Shown here: piece after piece, positions 1-7,423 of the stretch
Numbering within the stretch: the first letter of the stretch is position 1
Layout: each line of letters begins with the position of its first letter
Source: Vibrio sp. 99-8-1
GTDB lineage: Bacteria > Pseudomonadota > Gammaproteobacteria > Enterobacterales > Vibrionaceae
Length of the DNA: 54,124 nucleotides
Assembly: GCF_013114595.1 (NCBI RefSeq)
Contig: NZ_VTXE01000032.1
Span: 1 to 54,124 of the forward strand
Direction of reading: 5' to 3'
Made by a program: the position numbers and the translations under genes
Notes under the pieces: model-generated
Database searches by the model: none
The model's input: the letters and a program-made list of their open reading frames with translations, nothing else
Told to the model about the DNA's origin: nothing

Positions 1-69
1 CGAAACTGGAAGCAAGCGCTGAACCGCTTTATGATTATGTTCGAAGACCGATTAACTGAATACTTGTAA
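1..69 (+). CDS. IS256-family (Mutator-like) transposase, C-terminal 22 residues only
   Basis: The frame opens at base 1 and reads RNWKQALNRFMIMFEDRLTE, then YL and a stop. A tryptophan, then alanine-leucine, then a phenylalanine-glutamate-aspartate-arginine block just before the stop is typical of the end of IS256-family DDE transposases. The catalytic residues lie outside the window, so it cannot be said whether this copy is intact. The same peptide is encoded on the minus strand at the other end of the window. Confidence 0.8.
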   Translation, partial: RNWKQALNRFMIMFEDRLTEYL

Positions 70-103
70 CCAATGGCAGTTACACAGAATTATTTACAGG
101 GTC
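1..103 (+). mobile_element. 3' end of an IS256-family insertion sequence, cut by the window edge
   Basis: Only the last 103 bases of the element are present: the transposase C-terminus (1-69) and a 3' terminal region ending in CAGGGTC at 103. The identical 103 bases occur inverted at 54022-54124, and identity stops exactly at 103, which fixes the element boundary. The rest of the IS lies outside the window. The flank from 104 (ACTGAAAA) would be the right target-site copy if the family's 8-9 bp duplication was made. It differs from the flank at the other end, so the two ends are not the two sides of one insertion. Confidence 0.85.
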
Positions 104-187
104 ACTGAAAAATTAACTGAGTATACAAAATCTTTGAAGGAATTATCTTATAAGTTTGATTTATTAGTTAGCTCATTTAAATATTGA
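104..187 (+). pseudogene. Probable C-terminal remnant of a methyl-accepting chemotaxis protein, cut by the IS
   Basis: From the first base after the IS an open frame of 27 codons runs to TGA at 185-187. It has a heptad-like pattern of leucines and ends LLVSSFKY. That matches the way chemoreceptor signalling coiled coils end (a leucine-rich helix, then LV..FK and stop). No start codon context exists; the upstream part would lie beyond the IS. A good terminator follows 35 bases later, as expected at the end of a real gene. The family call rests on a very short tail and is tentative; that a gene end was severed by the IS is more secure. Confidence 0.45.
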
Positions 188-222
188 TATTTCTATTTAA
201 CCCTGTCTTTCAAACATTATTC

Positions 223-246
223 GCCCATCTTTGATGGGCTTTTTTT
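223..246 (+). terminator. Rho-independent terminator after the severed gene
   Basis: GCCCATC, a TTT loop, GATGGGC (223-239), then seven T. It lies 36 bases after the stop of the truncated chemoreceptor-like frame and 150 bases before ompK, so it belongs to the former. Confidence 0.85.
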
Positions 247-395
247 GATTTTTATTTTAATAAAATACTTTCTTTAAATGCCAAGTTGCTCATTTCAATT
301 CGGACATTTGCCGTCGATCATACAGTGACTTTCATTAATATATTCTTTGTCTAGTTACATTAGGCATATTTATTTTAACTTAGAGAAGAGTAATT

Positions 396-1226
396 ATGAA
401 AATAAGTTTTACTTCTGTTGTTGTATTATTTTCCTTGCTGTCGTTCGGAGCTAACTCAAAACAATATACAGATGATGTTCACAAGGATGATTATAAATGG
501 ATTCAGCTTGATTTAATTCATACTATAGATCAGAAGCCTCATGTTCAGGGAGAAGGATATCAAGATACATATTTCGAGATGGAGTTTGGAGGTCGTTCAG
601 GAATATTCGATTTGTATGGTTATGTTGATTTATTTGATGTAACAAATTCATCTGATAGTGACAAGCATGATGGACAAAACCTATTTGTAAAGTTTGCGCC
701 TAGAATGTCTCTAGATGCATTAACCGGAAAAGATTTGTCATTTGGTCCTGTCCAAGAGCTTTATATCGCAAACGTAACTAGTGCAGGCCCTAACCAGCTT
801 GAAATATTGTTAGGCTTAGGTTCGGATGTGGAAATTCCTTTTCTTGGAAAAATGGGAATGAATTTATACTCTCGTTATTCGGTGGAAAACTTTGGCAACA
901 AAGATGAGAACTCATTTAATGGTTATATGTTTTCTATGAACTGGTTTAAACCTTTTTATTTCTTTGAGAATGGCTCGTTTATTTCGTATCAAGGCTATTT
1001 AGATTACATGTTCGGTGCTGATAAGTATGAGGATCAACCAAGTCTTTCCACATCAGGAGGTGGAACCTTTCATGGTATTTACTGGCACTCTAAACAGTAT
1101 GCTGTGGGTTACGGCTTGAAGTATTTTCATGATACTTATGGTATAAAAGATGGTGCAATGGGCTTCGCTGGTAAGAACGAGTCTACTGGATTTGGTCATT
1201 ATTTTACTATGGCTTATAAATTTTAA
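396..1226 (+). CDS. ompK: OmpK/Tsx-family outer membrane channel
   Basis: This is a 276-residue outer membrane beta-barrel of the nucleoside-specific channel (Tsx/OmpK) family. In Vibrio, OmpK is an abundant surface protein and the receptor of phage KVP40; Tsx of E. coli passes nucleosides. The first 20 or so residues are a signal peptide ending near GANSK. The mature part has the family's aromatic-glycine strand pattern, the IFDLYGYVDLFD segment near residue 70, and a C-terminal HYFTMAYKF strand ending in phenylalanine, the usual Bam recognition ending. AGAGAAGAG upstream is the ribosome binding site. It stands alone, with the severed gene's terminator before it. The porin family is clear; the transported substrate is inferred. 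Confidence 0.9.
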   Translation: MKISFTSVVVLFSLLSFGANSKQYTDDVHKDDYKWIQLDLIHTIDQKPHVQGEGYQDTYFEMEFGGRSGIFDLYGYVDLFDVTNSSDSDKHDGQNLFVKFAPRMSLDALTGKDLSFGPVQELYIANVTSAGPNQLEILLGLGSDVEIPFLGKMGMNLYSRYSVENFGNKDENSFNGYMFSMNWFKPFYFFENGSFISYQGYLDYMFGADKYEDQPSLSTSGGGTFHGIYWHSKQYAVGYGLKYFHDTYGIKDGAMGFAGKNESTGFGHYFTMAYKF

Positions 1227-1604
1227 AACTCCATTATTCTCTATAATGACACGATGTAAACAATCCACCTGCACAGCAGGTGGATTTGATTGCCCCCTAT
1301 CAAGGGGCTTATTTAACTACCGAGCCCCAGCAACGAGCTAATAGAACAAACTATCGCTTCCCAGACCAGTGACACTCAGTAACTCAAATATTTCCACACC
1401 TCGCATGAGAACAAGCCGATTGTTTATGACTTGTCTCCGCTTAATTTGATTACGCTTCGCTAGAAAGCCTACTCATCCAACTTCGTTACTCATCAATTGA
1501 TTTCAATTTGAAGCATTCATTAAGAGCGGGCATTATATGAAGATTAAAAGTGACGTTCTCCCGTATAAACAACGTTATGCCCTTTATCGCAAACAGGAGG
1601 TTTC
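1226..1604. other. Intergenic region with two hairpins, possibly a decayed IS end
   Basis: Two close hairpins lie at 1264-1282 (CCACCTGC, ACA, GCAGGTGG) and 1291-1307 (GCCCC, CTATCAA, GGGGC, then TTATTT). Either could end ompK transcription. Read on the minus strand, an open frame of about 46 codons free of start signals ends at a TAG near 1340. The layout resembles the hairpin-bearing ends of IS200/IS605-type elements, but no transposase is recognisable. The rest, up to the DUF3626 ribosome binding site (CAGGAGG, 1595-1601), shows no clear feature. Confidence 0.4.
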
Positions 1605-2453
1605 ATGGCTAAAAATGCCGTAGAGCAAGCGATCGAAAATATCCGATTGAAGTCGAAAGGAATGAAGGGTTCTTTAAGTTGCGCTATTACAATTAATTTT
1701 CACCCAGACCGTTATACGTCAAACAATAAGCCGCTGCTTCAAGCTATTGCGGATGATGGTTTTTTGAAATCTCAATTTGAAACAGCGACAAGCAATGGTG
1801 GTTTAACGGCATATGCTGGCGGTGAGCGATGGTCGTGGGAACAAAGTGTCTTTGATGGCGCGTACGATAATGCCCCAAACAACCTCAGACCAAAATATGG
1901 TGCGCTAAATTATCGCCATTATGCAGCAGGGGCTTCCTGTCGTTTTGGTTCTTCTTTCTTTCAATTGAAGCCTCACATTTTTGAGCGAACAACATTTTGC
2001 TACCCAGATAGTTTTTTTCAGCCCGAAGATTTTGCTGTCTCTAGCAACTTAATGACACTCATTGATAAAGCTTCGTCATCAAATGTGGATTTGTTAGATG
2101 ACTATATTGAGGCCCACGTTCATGGGATTGTATCGGTAAAAGAAGATATTGAATGTGTTGTGTTAGACCCGATTTATCGCTCTACAAATGTCGCTGAATA
2201 TGCCTCAAAACTGGGTGTGCCGATAAAATGGCACCATGGTTATGAGCTAAGTCTTGAGGAAATGCGTCGTCATCCTGACTATCGTGGGCAGCAATTTATC
2301 GAACTCGCTACAGAGCTGGCTCATAACGGTAAGATTAATGCGAGAATACTGGGGTTAGCCATTACAGAGCAAGGTTATGACGAACAAGACGTCAAAAAAG
2401 TTTGGCATTACTTGGCTCGATTTGGATATCGCACTGTCTCTGCAAGCAATTAA
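1605..2453 (+). CDS. DUF3626 domain protein
   Basis: This 282-residue soluble protein, without signal peptide or membrane segment, matches the DUF3626 family of unknown function over nearly its whole length. Recognisable blocks are ITINFHPDR near residue 29, GGLTAYAGGERWSWEQ near residue 64, PKYGALNYRHYAAGASCRFG near 96-115, and FERTTFCYPDS near 125. Charged and aromatic residues are concentrated in these blocks, which suggests an enzyme, but no reaction is established to my knowledge. The start is firm: CAGGAGG lies 6 bases before ATG. It is monocistronic, between ompK and an intergenic structured element, and no immunity-like or toxin-like partner is visible beside it. Confidence 0.8.
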   Translation: MAKNAVEQAIENIRLKSKGMKGSLSCAITINFHPDRYTSNNKPLLQAIADDGFLKSQFETATSNGGLTAYAGGERWSWEQSVFDGAYDNAPNNLRPKYGALNYRHYAAGASCRFGSSFFQLKPHIFERTTFCYPDSFFQPEDFAVSSNLMTLIDKASSSNVDLLDDYIEAHVHGIVSVKEDIECVVLDPIYRSTNVAEYASKLGVPIKWHHGYELSLEEMRRHPDYRGQQFIELATELAHNGKINARILGLAITEQGYDEQDVKKVWHYLARFGYRTVSASN

Positions 2454-2498
2454 CACTTCAAGTTACTTATTCTAGTTTAATGCCTAGAGTCTAAGGTT

Positions 2499-2529
2499 CT
2501 GTTTTTGGCTAACTCTTCGCCAAAAACAG
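2499..2529 (+). terminator. Stem-loop after the DUF3626 gene
   Basis: An 11-bp perfect stem, CTGTTTTTGGC and GCCAAAAACAG, encloses nine bases, starting 46 bases after the stop codon. There is no clean T tract after it, so termination is likely but not certain. Confidence 0.5.
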
Positions 2530-2604
2530 GCCACAAAAACCAAGCGTAAACGGGAATCGCCATCAAGTTTAATTTATTGACACTTCAACCCTAGAAATCA
2601 TATG

Positions 2605-2855
2605 CTTAGCTCGCACTGGCAAAATCCAGTGTCGGGATTAGGAACCCTGCATTCAAATACATAGGCGCATTGATACCAGCTTTAACTGGATAATAATGTG
2701 CGGCTTTAGCACACCTGAATTTAATGGCATTGCCTATTTTAACGGCAAAAAACAACATTATGGTGAGCTGAGCGAGGGCGCTTCGGCGCGCCGTTTCCTA
2801 TGTAGCGGTAGTTCCTAACCTTGTTCAGTTCGCCACCCCTTGATTAGGAACCTTT
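2605..2855. repeat. Structured intergenic element, copy 1 (diverged copy at 41970-42082)
   Basis: This stretch holds several stem-loops: CACTGG/CCAGTG at 2615-2632, CCAG/CTGG near 2677-2690, and TGTGC/GCACA at 2697-2713. GATTAGGAACC occurs twice in the same orientation (2636-2646 and 2842-2852) and once inverted with a small change (2811-2820). A block of about 110 bases starting at ATAGGCGCAT near 2662 is matched by a diverged copy at 41970. In that copy the hairpin TGTGC/GCACA has become TGTAC/GTACA, so pairing is conserved although the sequence changed. A 40-codon frame (2696-2818) crosses it but is frameshifted in the other copy. I do not recognise the element. Confidence 0.45.
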
Positions 2856-2892
2856 GAATGGTGATTAACCAGAATCTACATAGGATCTAGCT

Positions 2893-3054
2893 ATGAACTC
2901 AGCGAACAATTCTCAACCCGATTTCTACTTACAAGTTGAAGACTTTATTCTGAATGCCTGTATCGAAGGCACCAACAACGATGCGTTGAGCAATGAAATA
3001 CGCCTATTTTTGTTAACGCTGCTGAATCACTATAAACAACAAGATCAGGAATAA
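2893..3054 (+). CDS. Small acidic hypothetical protein, 53 residues
   Basis: ATG at 2893 is preceded by TAGGATCT, a moderate ribosome binding site, and the frame ends with TAA at 3052-3054. A perfect terminator follows 20 bases later. The peptide begins MNSANNSQPDFYLQVEDF, has one or two predicted amphipathic helices (VEDFILNACIEG and EIRLFLLTLLNHY), and ends in a glutamine-rich tail. It has no signal peptide, metal motif or clear membrane span. I do not recognise the family. A ribosome binding site, a start and a well-placed terminator make it a better gene candidate than a random frame of this size. Confidence 0.5.
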   Translation: MNSANNSQPDFYLQVEDFILNACIEGTNNDALSNEIRLFLLTLLNHYKQQDQE

Positions 3055-3073
3055 GAACAAAACAGAAAAGAAA

Positions 3074-3108
3074 AGACACCGTGAGTTAATGGATTAACGG
3101 TGTCTTTG
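3074..3108 (+). terminator. Terminator after the 53-residue gene
   Basis: AGACACCGT (3074-3082) pairs with ACGGTGTCT (3097-3105), with TTT following. The nine-base perfect stem supports a real transcript ending here. Confidence 0.75.
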
Positions 3109-3186
3109 TCATGGCTACAATGCATTGGCTTGTCACATTGCGAACGCAAATATTGTTTTCCTTGTTACCACTCTACAAATTACGAT

Positions 3187-3217
3187 GAACAAAGGAACAA
3201 AGGAACAAAGGAACAAG
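3187..3217. repeat. Short tandem repeat of the 8-mer GAACAAAG
   Basis: Three perfect copies (3187-3210) and a partial fourth. It lies between two terminators and is not in a gene. Confidence 0.85.
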
Positions 3218-3227
3218 GTGAGATTAT

Positions 3228-3262
3228 ATTGAGAGGCAACAGGAAAGTTACCTCTCAATTTA
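3228..3262 (-). terminator. Stem-loop downstream of the EF-hand gene
   Basis: ATTGAGAGG and CCTCTCAAT form a nine-base stem just beyond the stop of the minus-strand EF-hand gene at 3270. On the minus strand the right-hand arm leads, and the flank is AT-rich with no strong T run. Confidence 0.5.
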
Positions 3263-3269
3263 GAGGACC

Positions 3270-3599
3270 TTATAGATTTGAAAATCTCCTAGAGCCTCTA
3301 TGCGATTGAAACTCATCCATATTAATGAACTCGTCATGGTCGACGTCAATGCGTTCAAACATCTCATCGCTATAAACTGAATTCTTTAATAAACGACCTT
3401 CTGATCTACGAAGTTCCTGTCTTGCCTTTTGGAAATCAACAAACTCTTCTTCAGATATCAAACCATCTTGGTTTACATCAATATCTGCAAAGACAGGAGC
3501 TTGAGACATCCCCATTCGACCATTTCCTTTTGCAGCAACATCCACTGAAAGAGAAATAGTTAGGCAACCGAGTAATATAGAAAAGATATATTTATTCAT
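3270..3599 (-). CDS. Secreted EF-hand calcium-binding protein
   Basis: The mature protein is small, with two EF-hand loops: DIDVNQDGLISEEEF near residue 40 and RIDVDHDEFINMDEF near residue 85. Both carry the alternating acidic residues and the final glutamate that bind calcium. An N-terminal signal peptide (MNKYIFSILLGCLTISLSVD, then VAA) sends it to the periplasm or envelope. The frame extends further upstream through a TTG, but AAGGAG at 3606-3611 sits correctly spaced before the ATG at 3599, so I use that start. The role is probably calcium sensing or buffering; family members are poorly characterised. Transcribed alone. Confidence 0.8.
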   Translation of the reverse strand: MNKYIFSILLGCLTISLSVDVAAKGNGRMGMSQAPVFADIDVNQDGLISEEEFVDFQKARQELRRSEGRLLKNSVYSDEMFERIDVDHDEFINMDEFQSHRGSRRFSNL

Positions 3600-3886
3600 G
3601 GTCATCTCCTTTACCAATTTCCCACATAAATCATACTCCTTTTAACCATAATTAGTGTAAGGTTATGTAAAGGTCAAAAGGATTGTTCTAAAGTCTTATT
3701 CCTGAGACTCAGCAAAAACTGATAGCATCCATAGAAGAAAGTGCTAACAGGCACACCTTTTACTATTGAACCTGTTTCAACCTCAAAGTCGTTCAATCTC
3801 ACATAGTGACACATTACTTTTGTCAGCTTGATCGCTATTGACTAGGCTATTATTAATTGTTCGACTTTACTCCATACAAATTACAA
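3600..3886. other. Divergent intergenic region without a clear feature
   Basis: This stretch separates the EF-hand gene (minus) and the solute-binding gene (plus), so promoters for both must lie here. I see no convincing operator, repeat or small gene. Confidence 0.4.
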
Positions 3887-4630
3887 ATGAGATATCTACC
3901 ATTGCGACAATCCATTACTATCTTGTTCATTTCTCTATTCTCTTCATTGGTGTCAGCTGAAACGTTCCACGTAATGCTGCATACAGGATCATTCCCACCT
4001 TACTTTTTTGAAGAAGATGATGCACGGACAGGAACGATCAAAGATATTTACTCAGCCATTGCTGAAGAAACAGGTGATACCTTTGAGTATGTCAGGGTTC
4101 CTTTTAATCGAGCTCTGCATAAGTTCGAAGTAGGTGAGATCGATATTGAGCCGATGACCAATCCAGCGTATCGAGGGAAGTCAAAGGTCATTGGTGTTTA
4201 TAGTATCCCATTTACCGTGGCCGAAGAGGTTATCCTATTTAATAGTGACCACCATATCAGAGTTAATGGACCAGATGACCTATTAGACAAAACAGTAGGA
4301 GTCATAAAAGGGTACCACTACCCTAAATTCTCACACTATTTTAACGATGGGCGTATCAAAACATCGTCGGTAAAAAATGAAAATATACTGATCAAGTTAT
4401 TGCTTGCTGGTCGCTTCGATCAAGCACTCATCAATAAAGATTTTGCTCAGTATGAAATTCAACAGCAACATATAAATAAACGAGTCGTGGTAGGTAAAAC
4501 CTACAACTCGCTCGATATGATGCTGCGCTTGCATCCAAACAAAGAAGAGGCGTTACCTAGGTTCAACAAGGCGATTGATAAGTTAGTAAAAGATGGCACT
4601 ATCGAGAAGATTTATGACCGCTATCGCTAA
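3887..4630 (+). CDS. Periplasmic solute-binding protein, family 3 (amino-acid type)
   Basis: The protein has a signal peptide (LPLRQSITILFISLFSSLVSA, cleavage near ETFHV) and one bacterial extracellular solute-binding family 3 domain. It carries the usual opening PPYFFEEDD...GTIKDIYSAIAEETG, the phrase VPFNRALHKFEVGEID, and a second lobe starting DDLLDKTVGVIKG. It resembles orphan amino-acid-binding proteins common in Vibrio; no permease or ATPase gene adjoins it, so it could serve a distant transporter or a sensor. The frame could begin at a TTG at 3857, but ATG at 3887 gives a normal signal peptide; neither has a strong ribosome binding site. The ligand cannot be deduced. Confidence 0.8.
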   Translation: MRYLPLRQSITILFISLFSSLVSAETFHVMLHTGSFPPYFFEEDDARTGTIKDIYSAIAEETGDTFEYVRVPFNRALHKFEVGEIDIEPMTNPAYRGKSKVIGVYSIPFTVAEEVILFNSDHHIRVNGPDDLLDKTVGVIKGYHYPKFSHYFNDGRIKTSSVKNENILIKLLLAGRFDQALINKDFAQYEIQQQHINKRVVVGKTYNSLDMMLRLHPNKEEALPRFNKAIDKLVKDGTIEKIYDRYR

Positions 4631-4678
4631 TTAAGGCACCGTTCGCTCAGTTCAGTTCGACAATGAGCTCGCTTGACA

Positions 4679-4709
4679 AAAAAACCAGCGTACAAACGCT
4701 GGTTTTTTT
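4679..4709. terminator. Bidirectional terminator between convergent genes
   Basis: AAAAACCAGCGT and ACGCTGGTTTTT flank a short loop, with A and T runs on the two sides. It can end both the solute-binding gene and the long hpa operon that stops at 4723. Confidence 0.9.
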
Positions 4710-4722
4710 AATCCAGTGACGG

Positions 4723-6171
4723 TTATAAACCGCCCATTAACATGTATTTTGACTCCAAGTAATCATCCATACCTAAATGAGAACCCTCACGGCCAAGACC
4801 GGACTCTTTTACGCCACCAAATGGCGCTAAGGTTGTCGATATCAGCCCTTCATTTATACCTACAATTCCTGTCTCCAGCTCTTCAGCGACGTTCCAAGCT
4901 CTAGCAAGAGATTGAGTATAAACATAAGACGCTAAACCAAATTCGGTGTCGTTAGCTCGCTGTAACACCTCTTCATCGGTCTCAAACGAAAACAGCGCCG
5001 CAAGAGGACCAAACGTCTCTTCCGTTGCCACTTGCATTTGATCTGTTATACCGATTAACACATGAGGAACCACTAACCGACTGCCCTGTGGAGGCAACTG
5101 GCCATAAAGTACCTTAGCGCCTTTATCGCAAGCGTCTTGGATATGTTCGGTGACTTTATTTACCGCGGCGTCATTAATAAGAGGGCCGATAGAAACGCCT
5201 TCTTCAAAGCCGTCTCCCACTTTTAATTGAGCAACTTTGTTCGCCAGTTTAGTAGCAAACTCATCATACACTTTGCTATGAACAAAGAGTCGGTTGGCAC
5301 ACACACAAGTCTGTCCGGCATTACGGAACTTGGCGATCATGGCCCCTTCTACAGCGGCATCAATATCCGCATCGTCAAAGACAATAAACGGTGCATTTCC
5401 ACCTAACTCTAAAGAGAGTTTTTTAACCGACGATGCCGATTGCTCCATCAAAATTTTGCCGACATTGGTTGAGCCAGTAAACGAGAGTTTACGCACCACT
5501 TTACTTTGAGTTAGCTCGCCACCGATGGCAATGGCATCTCCAGTAACGACACTAAATACCCCTTTTGGTATCCCTGCTCGCTCTGCAAGCTCTGCCAACG
5601 CCAAAGCGGTAAAAGGAGTGTCAGGCGCCGGCTTTAAGATAACAGGGCAACCTGCGGCAAATGCAGGGCCACATTTTCTGGTGATCATTGCAGCTGGAAA
5701 GTTCCAAGGCGTAATGGCGGCGACAACACCAATAGGCTCTTTGGTGACTAAGATTCTCGCACTACTTTTATGGGTTGGAATGATATCCCCGTAAGCACGA
5801 CGTGCTTCCTCCGCAAACCACTCTATAAAGCTGGCGGCGTACATCACTTCACCTTTTGCTTCGTTAAATGGCTTACCTTGTTCGGTCGTCATGATGGTGG
5901 CAAGATCATCACAATGCTCAAGCATAAGCTCATACCAACGACGAAGCACTTTAGCACGATGCTCGGCAGTCTCTTTTTTCCACAATTTAAATGCAACCTG
6001 AGCGCTCTCAATCGCTTCTTGGGTCTCTTTTTGTCCCATATTAGGCACATGACCAATCACCTCATCGGTAGATGGGTTGGTGATCGCGGTTACATCGCCA
6101 TCAAGAGCACTTTTCCATTGACCATTGATGTAACATTGTTGTTTAAACAAACTCATATCATTTAATTGCAT
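4723..6171 (-). CDS. gabD: Succinate-semialdehyde dehydrogenase (NAD(P)+)
   Basis: This 482-residue aldehyde dehydrogenase is of the GabD type and oxidises succinate semialdehyde to succinate. The nucleotide fold segment includes AAITPWNFPAAMI. The catalytic glutamate is in LSLELGGNAP near residue 255 and the catalytic cysteine in NAGQTCVCANR near residue 290. It is the last gene of the hpa operon, 43 bases after the MFS gene. That position fits: HpaI aldolase releases succinate semialdehyde, and this enzyme feeds it to the TCA cycle. ATG at 6171 follows AAGGATCTAGGTA. A GABA route is also possible biochemically, but no gabT is nearby. Confidence 0.9.
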   Translation of the reverse strand: MQLNDMSLFKQQCYINGQWKSALDGDVTAITNPSTDEVIGHVPNMGQKETQEAIESAQVAFKLWKKETAEHRAKVLRRWYELMLEHCDDLATIMTTEQGKPFNEAKGEVMYAASFIEWFAEEARRAYGDIIPTHKSSARILVTKEPIGVVAAITPWNFPAAMITRKCGPAFAAGCPVILKPAPDTPFTALALAELAERAGIPKGVFSVVTGDAIAIGGELTQSKVVRKLSFTGSTNVGKILMEQSASSVKKLSLELGGNAPFIVFDDADIDAAVEGAMIAKFRNAGQTCVCANRLFVHSKVYDEFATKLANKVAQLKVGDGFEEGVSIGPLINDAAVNKVTEHIQDACDKGAKVLYGQLPPQGSRLVVPHVLIGITDQMQVATEETFGPLAALFSFETDEEVLQRANDTEFGLASYVYTQSLARAWNVAEELETGIVGINEGLISTTLAPFGGVKESGLGREGSHLGMDDYLESKYMLMGGL

Positions 6172-6214
6172 TACCTAGATCCTTGTAAAAAGTCGACAAT
6201 CTTTCTGTCTTCCA

Positions 6215-7423
6215 TCAGTTTGTCGAGGGCATAGTTGTCTCTTGCTGCGGCATTAAATAGTGGTGACAGTAGAGATATAAAACGATAGCGATGATGGCAA
6301 AGCTCGTTAGCAATATAGGCAACATAATAAAGCCAATATACTCGACTAACAGACCAATGAGCTGTGCAAACAGTGCGCCCAATAATAGCTGGATAAAACC
6401 AAGTAAACCAGAAGCTGACGCCCGATTAACCGGCACAGCAGAAATCGATAAAGACTGCAGGTGAGGCTGGCTTAACCCCCGCCCAAAAGTAAAAATGGCC
6501 ATGGAAAGAAACAGTGTCTGGTAACTGACGGAATAAAAGCTCAACGATAGCAGCATAGTCACGGCGCCCACTAACGAAAGGCAATGGCCGGCGACAATTG
6601 TGGTGGCATGTGACCATTTAGCCGACAGCTGCGCACTGGCAAAGCTACCAGCCATAAAGCCGAGTGCAACAAACAGAAACCAAAAGCCATACTGCGTTAA
6701 ATTATCTCCCAGCAGTTGATGAGCAATAAACGGAGCGCAAGTTACAAACGCAAAAAAACCACAGGCAATTAAGGTACTCGATAATGCAAGGCTGGTGTAT
6801 ACCCTATTTGATATTAGCCAGCGATACGTGGCCAAAAAAGAAGATTTTCTCGCCACGTTTTTTTCAGTAATAGGCTTTGGATACTGAAAGAAAACCCCTA
6901 ACCAGACACAAAATGCCATAAACATTGGCAAATAAAATACCGAATGCCAGCCAAAAATCTCTGCTGACACACCGCCGATGGTTGGTGCAATAGCTTGCGA
7001 AACGGCCACACCCATGGTGATGTAACTCAGCTTCTCAACCGCTTTTTCTGACGGGTAAATATCAACAAGTATACTGCGAGCCAGCATCATACCAATGCAG
7101 CCGCCTGCGGCCTGCATCACTCGACTTAGCAGTATCAAAGAGACAGAACTGGCAAAAACACCCACCAAGCCACCAACAATATGCAGCCCAAATCCCCACA
7201 ATAGTAAGCGTCGTTTACCATATTTGTCCGCGATCGGCCCTGCAAACAACTGACCAATTGCCAGCGTTGCCAAATAAGCCGTAAAACTCAACTGAATGAT
7301 GTTACCTGAAGAAGAAAACTGTTCCGCCAGCAACGGCATGATGGGGGCGACAATATTGAGGGCAACAGGGCTAACCATTGCCATTAGAATTAAAAATAGG
7401 GTCAGTTGATTGTCTTTATTCAT
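6215..7423 (-). CDS. MFS transporter, Bcr/CflA drug-efflux type
   Basis: A twelve-helix major facilitator with the DHA1 loop motif GPIADKYGKRRLLLWG after helix 2 and the helix 4-5 region RVMQAAGGCIGMMLARSI typical of Bcr/CflA exporters. It overlaps the stop of the upstream GlcG-like gene (ATGAATAA), which indicates translational coupling; a further in-frame ATG exists at 7447. In E. coli the hpa cluster carries HpaX, a 4-hydroxyphenylacetate importer of a different MFS subfamily; this protein is not HpaX-like. It may export aromatic intermediates or serve uptake. The substrate is unknown. Confidence 0.8.
   Translation of the reverse strand: MNKDNQLTLFLILMAMVSPVALNIVAPIMPLLAEQFSSSGNIIQLSFTAYLATLAIGQLFAGPIADKYGKRRLLLWGFGLHIVGGLVGVFASSVSLILLSRVMQAAGGCIGMMLARSILVDIYPSEKAVEKLSYITMGVAVSQAIAPTIGGVSAEIFGWHSVFYLPMFMAFCVWLGVFFQYPKPITEKNVARKSSFLATYRWLISNRVYTSLALSSTLIACGFFAFVTCAPFIAHQLLGDNLTQYGFWFLFVALGFMAGSFASAQLSAKWSHATTIVAGHCLSLVGAVTMLLSLSFYSVSYQTLFLSMAIFTFGRGLSQPHLQSLSISAVPVNRASASGLLGFIQLLLGALFAQLIGLLVEYIGFIMLPILLTSFAIIAIVLYLYCHHYLMPQQETTMPSTN

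Noticed and set aside
2696..2818. 40-codon gene in the structured element
   Set aside because: The second copy of the element has a frameshift and stops in the same frame, and no ribosome binding site is evident. Not listed as a gene.
2605..2855. Integron attC site
   Set aside because: The TCCTAAC and TTAGGA pieces do not match the attC core motifs properly, and there is no integrase or cassette array.
3187..3217. CRISPR-like or regulatory repeats
   Set aside because: An 8-base microsatellite without spacers, between terminators.
3100..3309. 69-codon plus-strand frame
   Set aside because: It starts in a terminator, runs through a microsatellite and the antisense end of the EF-hand gene, and has no ribosome binding site.
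4716..6165. Several open frames opposite gabD
   Set aside because: Antisense shadows of a well-supported aldehyde dehydrogenase gene, without domains.
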